This document shows positions 36,690-47,442 of a stretch of DNA of 64,000 nt, piece by piece. The DNA lies in assembly GCA_037367405.1 (NCBI GenBank), contig JAZKJV010003278.1, forward strand, positions 434,001 to 498,000, given 5' to 3'. A program made the translations under genes and the position numbers. Under the pieces are notes generated by a model, which was given only the letters and a program-made list of their open reading frames with translations, had not been told where the DNA came from and made no database searches. Within the stretch, counting starts at the first letter, position 1. Each line of letters starts with the position of its first letter. The stretch comes from Ottelia alismoides (Eukaryota > Streptophyta > Magnoliopsida > Alismatales > Hydrocharitaceae).

Positions 36690-38395
36690 AATAAGTTAAT
36701 AGAATATGATAAGAATAAGTAGATTTTTTAACATACCAGGCGTCTTTCTACTAGTCCACGTGGTTGGTAGGCTATTGTTTGAGGAGGAATCTGTGTCTGG
36801 ATCCACCTTCTTGTTATATTCCAATACCATTGCATGTAAACATCGATATTGGAATCCGTGCACTCAAGAACAACTATAGCTTTCCTGTCATCCCAACGAC
36901 CCACGTATTGTTGATGTATAGTAGACCAATTTACGATGTCAGTACTTCGTGTCTTACTACTTCGAGATACATCATTTATCCTCTCAACGGAAGCAGGAAT
37001 ATGTTGTGACATCCCAGACTAACGCATCACATGATCAGGTAAGTGCATAACTACGATGTCGTAACATATTAGTGGCACTTGACTCATCAAAACAGCCTGA
37101 CCACTTCTGCAAATATGATGTAATTGTACTATTTCCCCATCGACGTATGGCATCCAATTCATCTGTATTTATTAAATAATGAAATATAATCATTTATTTA
37201 AATTTTTAAAAATAGAGAACTATCGTGAATTTATACATGACGAACTTGTTGTGTATCCAACTTATTATGATAAAATACCAGTGTTATTGTATGAACGTTC
37301 TCCTTAAAACTTCTAACTGCTATCTACTTCAAGGCTAACGCACCTCCGTTGATCTATGCATGAGCGCATACCATAGGTCTTCCTATATGGACATGCTTCC
37401 ATGCCCAAACCTGTATTTTAAAATATTAAATGACATAAATCAAAACAATGCTATCGAGAACATGAGACATATGGAATACTTTACATACCTGCAAAATTGA
37501 GAAGAAGCCATATATCTTAGACGTCTCGATCTTCGCACCCCTATCCAGCTCCGAATACATATGCGCCAAAGCAGCATCACCGCAAAAAAGTTGAGCGCAT
37601 TCTTCCAGTTCACATAAATGTAATACGTACCTACAAAAATAGATTAAGCGATACTTCTAAGAATACAATAAACACAGGAGAAATTTAGGTTTGAATTAGT
37701 AGTGCATACCTTAGAGGCACCATATCTTCGCTGCTATCTAAAAGAACACTACGTCCTATATGATAGAAAATAAGTTCTCTAATCATACGAGTCGCTTCTT
37801 GTTCGTCTTCAATACCCAGCAGCGAATGTTTCTGACTAAAGAATACATCACATATCCATGACAGTTTCACTTTTCCACTCTTTATCCAAATGGGTATTAC
37901 TCCTAACAAACTCTAATATAGTGCATCTATCCACCTGTCAGAGTATCTGGACCAGTAACAGGTTGACCATCAACTCTCAACCCACTAATTAATTCCATGT
38001 CCTGTAGAGTAATGGTGGCTTCCCCAAAACGTAAGTGAAATGTATGTGTCTCAGGTCTCCACTACTCCAGCAAACTAGTCAGTAATGAAGGATCCATTTG
38101 GACTCTTCTCATGTTCACCATGCATGAGAAACCCGATGCTTCTAACAATTGTTCTATTACTACACTCTTCTTGTCAGAAATGTTGTTTAGTAACTCATTA
38201 TGTTCAAAAATCGAATCTGTAAAATATGTTGAACAAAAAATAAGTAACAGTATAAACGAAACAGAAAATTTTAAAAATTATTTAATTACTTATCGAGCTA
38301 GTAGGTTGTGATGATCAATGCTCATTCTGCATATACAATACTGAGGTATCTACGGGTCCAGGAACTCTATCCATATGTGTCATCTACATTAACAA
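36690..38395 (-). pseudogene. Plant mobile domain (PMD, MAIN-like) gene carried by MULE-A
   Basis: The minus strand gives, in order: VPGPVDTSVLYMQNEH (38375-38325), [20 protein letters not shown] then [13 protein letters not shown] (38060-37950), KVKLSWICDVFFSQ then RMIRELIFYHIGRSVLL and LRYALL (37880-37700), WALAHLYREL-like and WKHVHIGRP-like pieces (37600-37370), YVGRWDDRKA (36910) and MQWYWNITRRWI (36810). This is the full order of a plant mobile domain (PF10536 type), split by AT-rich GT-AG introns. Stops interrupt it in at least three exons (after MQNEH, before WRPET, in the WIDALY segment), so it is decayed. PMD proteins MAIN and MAIL1 act in silencing and genome stability in Arabidopsis; the role of transposon copies is unknown. 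Confidence 0.82.
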
Positions 38396-38489
38396 TTATA
38401 AATTTGATTAAAACAATAATTATCAATTTTTTTGCAAATCAAATATAAATTATGTAGTTAAAATGTCCTTACAGATACATGTACTCTAT

Positions 38490-41005
38490 CCATGTATTCC
38501 TATGTCCTGCGTGACATCTTAATCTATTGTGTCCTGCTTGCTTGCATATTTTACATAATTTCGATCGTACGCACATTTCATCCATTTCATTTCTAATTCT
38601 TCCCTATACAGGTCGTCCGGTATTTCTCTTCCAAATTATTGGAGGTATCATAATAGTGGCGTCTTCTTCTCTCCAATAACGTCTACCTGGTATGGGATGA
38701 AAGAAGAAGTTGTACGCCTAATAATTGCTGGAATAATATTGTGAGCTTAGATCATAGTTATCTACATGTGTACCCATATGTGAAGCTGCGGCTATAACAT
38801 GTGGACATACAAAGTGTTTCATATGCATAAAACCGCACATGCATTCACTTTCGTCCATTAAAGTTGACTTCATATGCAAATCAATCACGATCGAAGACTT
38901 GAAATTGAGTTAGTGAAAATCTGTTTACGTGGCATGATCTTACCTCCCTGGTTAGTTTCTCTAACAACTCTTTGTATTTCTTAGTCAAATATGTGGTCAT
39001 TCCGTCCGACTCCTCACGACGATCATTGAAATAACCATTAATTCTAAGGAAAACTATTAGAATCAGAGAAATGACTGGTAAACTAAATACTCCTCTAAAG
39101 GCACCGTTGAAACTTTCCAATAAATTTGTTGTCATGTGTCCATAATAGTGTCCATTATCAAAACTTAATGCCAAATAACTCGGATCGCAATTGTCCTGAG
39201 ATATGATCCGCTCGAAAGTATTTATGTCGAGTACATTAATTTCTCGCATCATACTATTGAACTTGTTCTGACATGGCTCCTCTCCAGCAGTGTAGAATCT
39301 GTTTTGAACTGTACGAGTTTTATGTCCAGCTCTCTACATGTTTGCACGCATATATCTGAGACAATAACGATGAGTGAATCCCTCTTCCGGTGGAAATAAA
39401 CCACTCACATCATCCTTTAGATCAGGAAATCGATCACTAGTAAAACATATATCCTGACGATCAATAATTTGTATTAATAAATTCAAAAATCATCTCGATA
39501 CTGAAACATTTTCGTTCTTTTCAGCTGTGGCAAATGCGAGCTGAAATAGACCATTATTTGCATCTATTGTTGTGGCCACGAACATGTAACCGGTGTATCT
39601 ACCATATAAATATGTTCAGTGAATACTTAAAATAGGTCGGCAAAATCTGAATGCTCTACGGCACGGTCCAAATGCTACAAACAATCTCTGAAAATGTATA
39701 GTACTCTCGTTTTGGCCTTCATGTGTCTTCAACCACATATAGGTTTCAAGGTTATGTCATTTAAAAGCACGAATGAATCTCCAAATATCACGATATGACT
39801 CAACCTTATTCTCATAAACAATATCCATTGCACGCCGCCTAGCATTCCAAGCTGTCATGTAGTTAATTTCAGTATTCAACTCATCTTTTATTTTATACAT
39901 TATTGCTACTGGGGTCATACTAACTTGTGCTTTAACGGAAGATAATATGTACTGCGTTACAAAAACAAATGTTCATTGATGATGTTTCACTAAAAGGCCA
40001 GGATTTCTGCATGTATGCTTTCCCCTATATCCTGAAACGTACCAGTCCCCTCGAGATTTCCTCTCTGATGCATGCAAACGCCATCCACAATCTTTATAAT
40101 ACAAACAACCATCAAAATCTGCTTGTTTGAGGCCTTGAGTTTATATTGCACATGATTTTCCACATACTCCATTTCTGTAAGTCGTATTGTAGATCTCTTT
40201 TTGACTTATAACTCCTACCTAACCAATAACTTATTCCGGAATTATCGGTGGGATACGAATGTTTCTCTACAAAGGCTACATCTTCTGCTTCTGCAATTTC
40301 GTGATCAAACACGTGGGGTAACTCCTGCATTGGTTCTTCTTCAGCATACTCATTATTAGAATAATATGAATTCCCCCTTTCCACGTTTTCTAAGGATAGA
40401 ACTAGTGAATCATATCCAAAATCATGACAACTATTACCACATATGTTCTCTTCTAATGTTTGAGATTCATTTTCAGACTCCTCACTTTCTTCTTCAGATA
40501 TTTCTGCCACTAATTCATCTTCAACATTTACTTGTGAGGACCCCTCGATATCCTCAAACATGGTCTCATTTGTTGGCCTGATTAATTTACATCTTTGTCA
40601 GTTTAAATAAAGAAAATATAACATTATCCCTTAATTTAAATTTTGGTTATTTTACCTCGATGACGACAGCATATTTTCCATAATAAAAGGGGTAACTTCT
40701 ACAAAAAGGAAAATAAATCTCACATTGATGATTGAACTCAACAATGCTAATGTGGATTCATCATCGCGAATTGGTACTGCAAAGAATGTTGATCCCTCAA
40801 ACAACCACTTACACGTTAATGTAAGTATATACTGGTTGATCGGGAGATCAGTGGCTTCAGATACTCGAGCCAGTAAATCAATGTATGTTAATTGGCATGT
40901 TAATATAACCATACGTTTCTTGCCCCCAATATATTTTGTGTGATCATCAGAGACATGAATTGATCCACCCCAATATAATAAGACATGAGCAGTGTTGGAT
41001 GCCAT
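38490..41005 (-). pseudogene. mudrA-type transposase gene of MULE-A
   Basis: Exon 1 (41005-40656) starts MASNTAHVLLYWGGSIHV, an N-terminal beta-grasp-like domain. A 78-bp GT-AG intron (40578-40655) keeps phase into exon 2 (from 40577), which has a long acidic stretch. Next is the MuDR domain (SYWLGRSYKSKRDLQYDLQK then HVQYKLKASNKQILMVVC, 40210-40090). The MULE transposase domain follows (IDANNGLFQLAFATAEKN near 39550; GHMTTNLLESFNGAFRGV near 39130), then a SWIM zinc finger (CMC ... CPHVIAA, 38860-38800) and a CCHC knuckle (CKICKQAGHNRLRC near 38530). Frameshifts occur near 40175, 40090 and 39740 and there are scattered stops, so it is not functional. Confidence 0.9.
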
Positions 41006-41164
41006 CTCTACGAATCAAATACATGATTTGATTAGTTTATTTGAAATAAGGGAATAACAATCATTTACATTTCACTCGGATGCCATCTCTACTATTCGAT
41101 TACTTAAATGATAAAAAAAATATTATTTTTTAATAAGACATGCATGAGTCTTATCACTCGGATG
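41006..41164. other. Upstream of the MULE-A transposase, with a thrice-repeated short phrase
   Basis: The phrase GGATGCCATCTCTAC, which covers the transposase start codon region, recurs near 41078 and 41158. It looks like a local duplication. No gene is present. Confidence 0.5.
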
Positions 41165-41480
41165 CCATCTCTACATGTAAGGATGCTTTGCAAAATTGAA
41201 AGATATATATGTACATGCAATACAATAAAATCGCCCTAAATGGGAAATTATTATTATCGTGAAGCACAATATACTAATCACTCAGAGATGAAATCCAAAA
41301 GTTTGGTCTTAGAAAACTCATCGGTGCTCACCACAATGAGTCCTGCAAGCGCTGTATAGAGACCCTCTCGATGCTCGATTCCAAATCTAAATGAGAAGTA
41401 ATTATAACAAGACTAAGTCCATACACAACTATATGTGTATGCAATGATAATAAGGTGTTTAGCCTTAATCTATTTGATAT
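41165..41480 (-). repeat. Athila-leader-like fragment inside MULE-A
   Basis: About 310 bp aligns with 23875-24190 in the nested Athila leader, with shared phrases CTCTACATGxAAGGATGCT, GAATTGAAA, ACCACAAxxGxTCCT and TTTxGCCTTAATCTAT. It sits upstream of the transposase start, probably in a 5' UTR intron. The outer Athila leader lacks it. Confidence 0.7.
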
Positions 41481-41961
41481 TAAAAATTATTTTTAAATTC
41501 TATTTAATTTTTTTTCAACTTATGTAGGGTAGATCTTTCTAAAAAGTTTATAACACAAATGATAAAAGATTTAATTTGAATGTATATTTAAATGAGCTAA
41601 TTTTCTTTAAATATATCTAATTTTTCACATCTGATTAATGATTACAATCACAAAAAAATTAATACATGTAAATTTACCTGAAAGACGTGTGTCTTCAGAT
41701 AGAAATATTATCTGAAAAGAAAAGAATATAATCCAATATCTGCAATATTATATCGCCTTCACTGATAAAAACCTGCAAAAAATAGGAAAAATGGTCTACA
41801 AAAAAAGATCTTATTCTTATTCGAATAAGTGGCAGATTGAGAGAGATGAAATCGCGCTTCAGAATACGAATTGAGAGAAATGAAAGAAGAGGATTAAGGG
41901 AGGAAGAAGTAGAATGAGAGAGAGGATAGATGTTTGAAGAATGAGGAGAGTGGGGGAGATA

Positions 41962-41968
41962 TTTATAA
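41962..41968 (-). promoter_or_regulatory. TATA box of MULE-A
   Basis: Minus strand TCTTATAAATATC, followed by a long pyrimidine-rich stretch typical of a plant 5' UTR (41950-41840). It lies just inside the right palindrome cluster, pointing at the transposase gene. Confidence 0.6.
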
Positions 41969-42015
41969 GAGATTTGGGAGAGGGGACCATTGACAATTTC
42001 CAACAGCCACCTCCC

Positions 42016-42170
42016 AAATCGGTACCTGAGGTGCCGATTTGGGAGAGAGCCGTTGGCGACCCTCTCCAAATCGGCACTTCAAGTGCCGATTTGAAGAGGG
42101 GCGCCAACGGCTCTTTCTCAGGTGCCGATTTGGAGGAGGCATCGCAAATCAGCACCTGAGGTGTCAATTG
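42016..42170. repeat. MULE-A right palindrome cluster (about four modules)
   Basis: Modules at 42016-42040 (one mismatch), 42068-42092 (arms AAATCGGCACTT and AAGTGCCGATTT, exact and co-varying), a half copy ending 42132, and 42146-42170 (diverged). They are spaced about 50 bp apart and share the core of the left cluster. Confidence 0.9.
42046..42114. repeat. 69-bp near-perfect cruciform around a MULE-A palindrome
   Basis: Left arm 42046-42079 and right arm 42081-42114 are reverse complements at 32 of 34 positions around one central base. Outer arm parts are AGAGCCGTTGGCG and CGCCAACGGCTCT. Confidence 0.9.
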
Positions 42171-42249
42171 GTACATATTTTTTAAATTAATTAACTCATA
42201 CCTATTTAATTAATTTTGATTTTTTTAATAATTATTTAAAAAAAGCCCT
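42146..42249 (-). repeat. MULE-A right terminal inverted repeat
   Basis: Pairs with 34233-34334 in inverted orientation. It has scattered substitutions and small indels, indicating an old insertion. Confidence 0.85.
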
Positions 42250-42715
42250 CTCTATGGACTCTCAACTGAGTCATCTCAGCTTGGACGCCACTCATTAATC
42301 TCCCCTACTCCATTATCTAATCCTGCATCGAATCAAGGGATGGAAGGAGACCACTATTGATTGCGGCATGATCTATTACTACAAAGTAGTATGCAGCTAT
42401 TGCGGTCCTTTGCCAACGATGTCTTCTAGAAAGGAGAAAAAATCTAGATCAGGTTCTGCTAAGTCGAGTTCAACTACGGCTGTTATAGAGGGTCCTCACG
42501 AACTGATGGTGATGATAAAGAATGAGAAGAAGAGGGAAGAGAGATTCCAAGGTCACAGTCACGCTTGGGAGATGGAACATGATGAGATTTCGATTCGGGA
42601 AGAGGGATATCCGAACTGATCTAGATGGATGGGCAGGTATGCGAGAGAGCGGATTGGTCAGAGTCGACCGAAGTGATTGCTTACCCATCATTTTTATAAG
42701 ATAGATATTTAGCAT
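42250..42715 (-). pseudogene. 5' part of outer Athila gag
   Basis: Sequence between MULE-A and the Athila leader, in the position of the gag start. No intact frame or clear motif survives. Identity rests on position: gag capsid is cut at the other side of MULE-A. Confidence 0.45.
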
Positions 42716-43808
42716 CTAGAGATCTAAAAGATAATACTCACACCTCATAAGCAAACGCAATGCAAAACCCCGGATTCACCAACTCAACTCGATGATGACC
42801 GTGAAAGCTTGATCGTTAATCTTTTGAGTTTTAGGGTTTGTTGGCAAAGCAAGTCTTTTTACAAATTACGTGCGCTGATAGGTGCATGAACTTCCCAAAA
42901 GACTGTCCCGAGTCCGAACAGCTAATCACCTACTTTTGGTCAGTATGGGAGTAAGTAAAGGACCATTTCTGGCTACTCATTTTTCTTGAGGACAGAGCCT
43001 TACGCAATGTCCTCTAAACCTCCCACTCTGCTAAGGAAATCCGGACCATTTATGGTTACCCAAGAGTCCTCACTGAAGAGTAGAGCAACTGACTATCATA
43101 TCAGTAACCTTCTGAAAATTTTGAGCTTAGGCTCTAACGTTATGGGTCGTCCCTCACTCACAAATCTGGAAAGTACCTGCTAGTCATTTGTTGGGGATTG
43201 CTTTCCCAAATCAATGTGGAGTCCATTACATTTATTTTTAGAGTCAGATATATTAGCAGTCCTCATTTTATTTTCAGGTTATCACTTTTTTTGAGTCTTT
43301 TCAAGAAAATATCTAACGATTTTCTTTTCTTATTTTTGACCAAGGTGAACAAGCATACAACTAGGTTGCACATCCTAAATTTACCTGTGGAGGTACAGAC
43401 AAAATAAAATCGAAAAACCTAAACAAGTACCTAACTTTGAAAAAGCCACGGAAAATATTGAGAAAACACGATGCGAAAAAGCCACGGTGGGTGTCCCATT
43501 CCCCCAAGTGCACAACACTTGATGAAACAGACCCGGAGAAAAAGGGAGATAAGTACAAGTCGAGATGCCCTTACGGGGCCCCTTCTACAAAACAGAAAAA
43601 TGGTCAAGTGCCCCTAATCTTTTTACAGAGGGAATACAAAAAGAAATTGAATCATCTCTTTGATTCTCAATTGTGCGGTTCGAAATCTGTGCAGCATAAA
43701 TCAGAAATAAAAAGGCGTGAAGTAAAAAAAAGTGACAAAAGTTAGATGGCAAAAAAGAAAAAGGTAAAAATCCTAAACCTAGGATCTCTACGGTCTACCC
43801 TAGCATTG
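42716..43808 (-). other. Leader of the outer Athila
   Basis: Non-coding stretch between gag and the primer site. The segment 42775-42870 (CACCAACTCAACTCGATGATG..., GTGAAAGCTTGAT) aligns with 23470-23570 of the nested leader. The remainder has diverged. Short frames such as 43437-43745 have no recognised domain. Confidence 0.65.
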
Positions 43809-43828
43809 CCTCCCCAGCAACGGTGTCA
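43809..43828 (-). other. Primer-binding site of the outer Athila
   Basis: Minus strand TGACACCGTTGCTGGGGAGG starts two bases after the LTR end. It is close to the Athila site TGGCGCCGTTGCCGGGGA (tRNA-Asp type by family knowledge). It confirms that the right LTR is the 5' LTR. Confidence 0.85.
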
Positions 43829-44870
43829 TCTAAAAAACGCACCCAACTTGATAGTACTAAGAGAAGAAACTATCGCCGCCGTATCAGTTGGGGTGTTTTG
43901 TATAATTTTTTTATTATTAATACTCGTAAACTAAGATGTATAGTGAAAGTACAGGAGTGTCGAACTCAGGGAGGCAAACTGTTAAAAACTAGGGTAAAAT
44001 TATAGAAAACTAAGGTAAAATGGGTTTCCTAATTTTTATTTATTTTTAGATAATTTTCTGAATTTTTATTTGAATTTTAAAAATACGGGTATAAATTTTG
44101 TGATTTTATATTTGGTTTAGTTTAGTTGTTCTATGTATTTTATTTATTTTATGATTTATATAAAATTTTAAGGAGTTTTAGAATTTTTATTTATTTTGAA
44201 TTATTTGTAAGGTGAAAAATAAGATTTTTTTGAAAACTGTGAGGTATTTTAAATTTTAAAATAGAAAATAGTGAGAAAATATTTTGATTTTATTGTTGGT
44301 TGAAAGTAGAGGAAAATACCTTCAAAATGATATATTGTGCCTTTTTATGTGAGTTTTATTGAATTAGTTATGATTTTCAAAGTTTTTATGTATTTTGTAC
44401 TTTTTAATGGTTTTATTATTCCATTTTTAATTTGTTTTTTATTTTTTGTGTAAAATACAGTAAAATATACTAAGTATAATTTTTTTTGGATTTTTGAAGA
44501 TGTTGTTATATTTTTTATGTATTTTGAAGTTTGTTATATTTTTTATATTTTAAATGATTTATTTAAAGTAGACAGTGTTTTTATTTTTCAAATCTAATTT
44601 TATACTGCATTTAGTATGAAATACGATATTTATAGGTATTTTTATTGTATTTTTTATATTTTGTATTATAATAGTATAGTTTAGGATATTGTGTATAGGG
44701 GTATATTGGTATAATATGGAAATTGCAAGGTGTACGTGTAAAATCTGCCGAAGTAGAGGGGTCGCATGAAAAATGCCCAGTGACCTCGTGCAGCTCACAT
44801 GATGGCTCTGCTTGGACCTATTAAAAATATTAAGGAGTTCAGGGGGTGATTGCGTAGATGTTACAAATAG

Positions 44871-44888
44871 CACGTGATTAATCACGTA
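44871..44888. promoter_or_regulatory. G-box palindrome (5' LTR copy)
   Basis: CACGTGATTAATCACGTA matches 9647-9664 except for the last base, which breaks the second CACGTG. Confidence 0.55.
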
Positions 44889-45994
44889 GCTGCTCCTATA
44901 CAAGGACCTGCAAGCTAATAAGACAAGTGACAGGGGGTGTAACTGCAATTTCCCCCACAATTATATCTTGTGCACATGCACCGCTTATAGCTTAAGCGGT
45001 GGGGCTGTTCTGGCGTCGACACGTGTCGTGACTTGATGCGGACGTGTGGCACGTTGTCGACCGTTTGATTAGATTATGATCTACAATTCTACTCTGATCT
45101 GGAGATCGATTCTTTTTCTTCCCTAAATCAACGGGGCTTTATGCGGCGGTTGCTTTGGTCGGCAATTCGAATCGAAGCTGCGGATCTCACAGGTGATACT
45201 CATTGATGCAAATCTCCAAGCGGTTCTACTCGAAAAGCTGTAGGTAAATGTTGTATGATCGAAGGTCGCGATCGTGTTCCTTCAGATAGTTCGCATGTAG
45301 CAGCTTCGTGCTGACCTCCAAGAAGTGAAGGTTGGATCTCCAAGAGAGATACCTCACGTGCAAAGCTTTCAACCGACTCGAGGTCGATCCTCGGTCGAAA
45401 AACTCAATCGGAATTACTTAATGGTAAAGGCGACTTGGGGATTAGCCTTCCGACTCCGGCCACCGCGCGTGGTCGGAGATGAACAGGTACGTGGGAGATA
45501 GAATGTGAATGCAGGGATTCGAAGAGGAAAATGATAAAATTCAGTGAAATCGACAGGGGAATGGATACATATTTCATATTAGAGAGTAAAATAGATGAGA
45601 AACGAAGGATTGATGAGAGAAATAGAATCGGAAATAGAGAGTAAGAAGATGGGGTCTATACTAACCAGGAATGGACGCGGGTGGGGTAGTGGATGGAATG
45701 TCTTCCCCTGGTATATGGAGCAACAGCTCTGGAGGTCTTGACCTCCACGCTAGGGTGGAGCTCGTGGAGGTTGGAGCTCACACTTGTGGTAGAGCTGTGG
45801 CTGAATGATATCGTCGGAGTTCGATTACTGGCAGAGCTGCTTTGAGAAGCTCCGAATCTGAGCCAGATCGACACCTCGAAACTTGCTTCAACTCGATAAC
45901 ACCTTCGAGCTCTGTCACAGCTCAAGAGAAGGAGAGGAGCTCCTAGATTTCAGTGGAAATGGCATATGGATGAGCTCGACAGGGGTTCTGGGGC

Positions 45995-46002
45995 TATAAA
46001 TA
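45995..46002 (+). promoter_or_regulatory. TATA box opposite to gag-pol (5' LTR copy)
   Basis: GGGCTATAAATAGGG, conserved with 10776-10783. It would drive transcription toward the right flank and the plantacyanin region, not into gag-pol. Confidence 0.4.
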
Positions 46003-47437
46003 GGGTGTTTTGCTTGGAGGCCACGGCATGTGGTGCGATCACTGGAGTTGGGTAGGGTCACCGGAGTTGGTTGGGGGAACGGCCCAACGATCAGGTGGTT
46101 AGGCTGTTGGCGACTAGAGGCGAGAAAGAAGGCGAGAAGAGGTGGTGACGGTGGGGAAGAAGAAGAGGAATCAAGCACAGGGAGGGGATGAACAACAAAT
46201 AATAAAAATAATTAATAATTAATAATTAAATAATTTGATTAATTTAACAAATAGTTAGATGATTAATTACGTAATTAAATAAGTAATTAGTAATTAAATA
46301 ATTGTATAAATAATTATTGAAATAATTAAAAAACTTAATGAATAACTAAATAATAACTAATATCGAATAGTAAATAAATAGTTTTTATTCAATTTAAATA
46401 GTAATATAATATTAATAAAGTATATTAATATAATAAATGACTTATATTAAACAAAATAGAATTAAAGTACATTGTACATTTTATGCCAATATGGTCCCAA
46501 AATCCACTTTTCGCATATTAACTCTGATTTTAGATAAATTAGTGGCATTTGATAATTTTATAAAACAAACTTTAAAAGTGACTACGCTCAATTCAGAGTC
46601 CATATGACCGAGTTACAAAGTTCGGAAAATTTGGGTCATAACTTCGTGGCTTCGGGATTTATTGGCATTTTGGCTTAAGTTATATTTTTTATTTTTTTGA
46701 TGATTTTTAGAAATGCATTAGAAATGAAATTAAGTTAAATGGAGTTAAAGATAATTAATTAGAAAATTAGGAAGTTTCTACCTATAGTACATATAGATAA
46801 AGGGGTCCAAATGCTAAAATTTACCTATTTTATTCTAATATTTTTTTGATAGTTTTAAGAAATAGTATTATTTATAAAACGAAGTTTAAAAGTGAATTTG
46901 GTCTATTTGGAGTTTTCTAAAAATAGTTATTAACCTTGGAAGTCAGCTTTTACAGTTTTTTGGTTTGTTGTATTATTTTTTTATTGAATAATTTTTCTGA
47001 TTTTTTTATAAAATAATATATATTTTATGAACAACTTTTATGAAGAAAATATTTTGGTTTGAGATTTTCTTAAAGATAAATAAAATAAGTGAAATATTTA
47101 CAAGGAGAAAAATGTATAAATATATTTTTGTGATCTAGATTTTCTGACATTTTTATAATTTAAGATCCTTATCTCCCCCTACTTATTTATTTTATCGACT
47201 AAGTCAATATTGACCTGGTCTCGGAGTTAGGATCAATCTGTATATTATATATATCATTTTCTCTTTTATGTTTTTCTTTTCTCTTTATTATTTTATTTTA
47301 GATGAAATAAATGTTAATATATTTAATAAATATAGTTGGAATGTTAATTAACGGGAATTACTGAGTATTTACATGTATTTTACAAATGATTTTTAGCCAA
47401 AATGAAAAAATAAAGGCGATGAAATATAGATTTATCA

Positions 47438-47442
47438 CCGGC
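47438..47442. repeat. Target-site duplication of the outer Athila, right copy (CCGGC)
   Basis: Pairs with CTGGC at 8680-8684. Confidence 0.75.

Larger units (their letters stand above)
34233..42249 (-). mobile_element. MULE-A: 8.0 kb Mutator-like element with transposase and plant mobile domain genes
   Basis: Terminal inverted repeats of about 100 bp begin GGGTTTTTTAAATAATTATT on the left and (reversed) GGGCTTTTTTTAAATAATT on the right. Each is followed inward by palindromic modules. The interior on the minus strand has a TATA box, a pyrimidine-rich leader, a mudrA-type transposase gene (41005-38490), a plant mobile domain gene (38395-36690) and a tail of small exons (36689-34961). It interrupts Athila gag. 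Terminal repeats and genes are diverged, so it is old and no longer autonomous. Confidence 0.9.
8685..47437 (-). mobile_element. Outer Athila-type Ty3/gypsy element, minus strand, with two later insertions
   Basis: LTRs lie at 8685-12179 (3') and 43831-47437 (5'). A primer-binding site lies just inside the right LTR at 43809-43828. In order on the minus strand come leader, gag, gag-protease linker, protease, acidic spacer, reverse transcriptase, RNase H, integrase and a long 3' non-coding part. The non-chromodomain integrase, the LRSG motif in the linker and the primer site ending ACCGTTGCTGGGG fit the Athila lineage. It is interrupted by an Athila-like element (14880-28483) and MULE-A (34233-42249). 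Without these about 17 kb remains. All coding parts carry stops or frameshifts, so it is dead. Confidence 0.9.
43831..47437 (-). repeat. 5' LTR of the outer Athila (3.6 kb)
   Basis: Aligns end to end with 8685-12179. On the plus strand it starts TAAAAAACGCACCC, where the canonical TG has mutated to TA, and it ends GATTTATCA. It has the G-box palindrome at 44871-44888 and a plus-strand TATA box at 45995-46002. CCGGC follows at 47438. Confidence 0.9.

Noticed and set aside
43437..43745. 102-codon lysine-rich plus frame
   Set aside because: Lies in the Athila leader on the antisense strand, with no recognised domain; the composition follows the T-rich sense strand.
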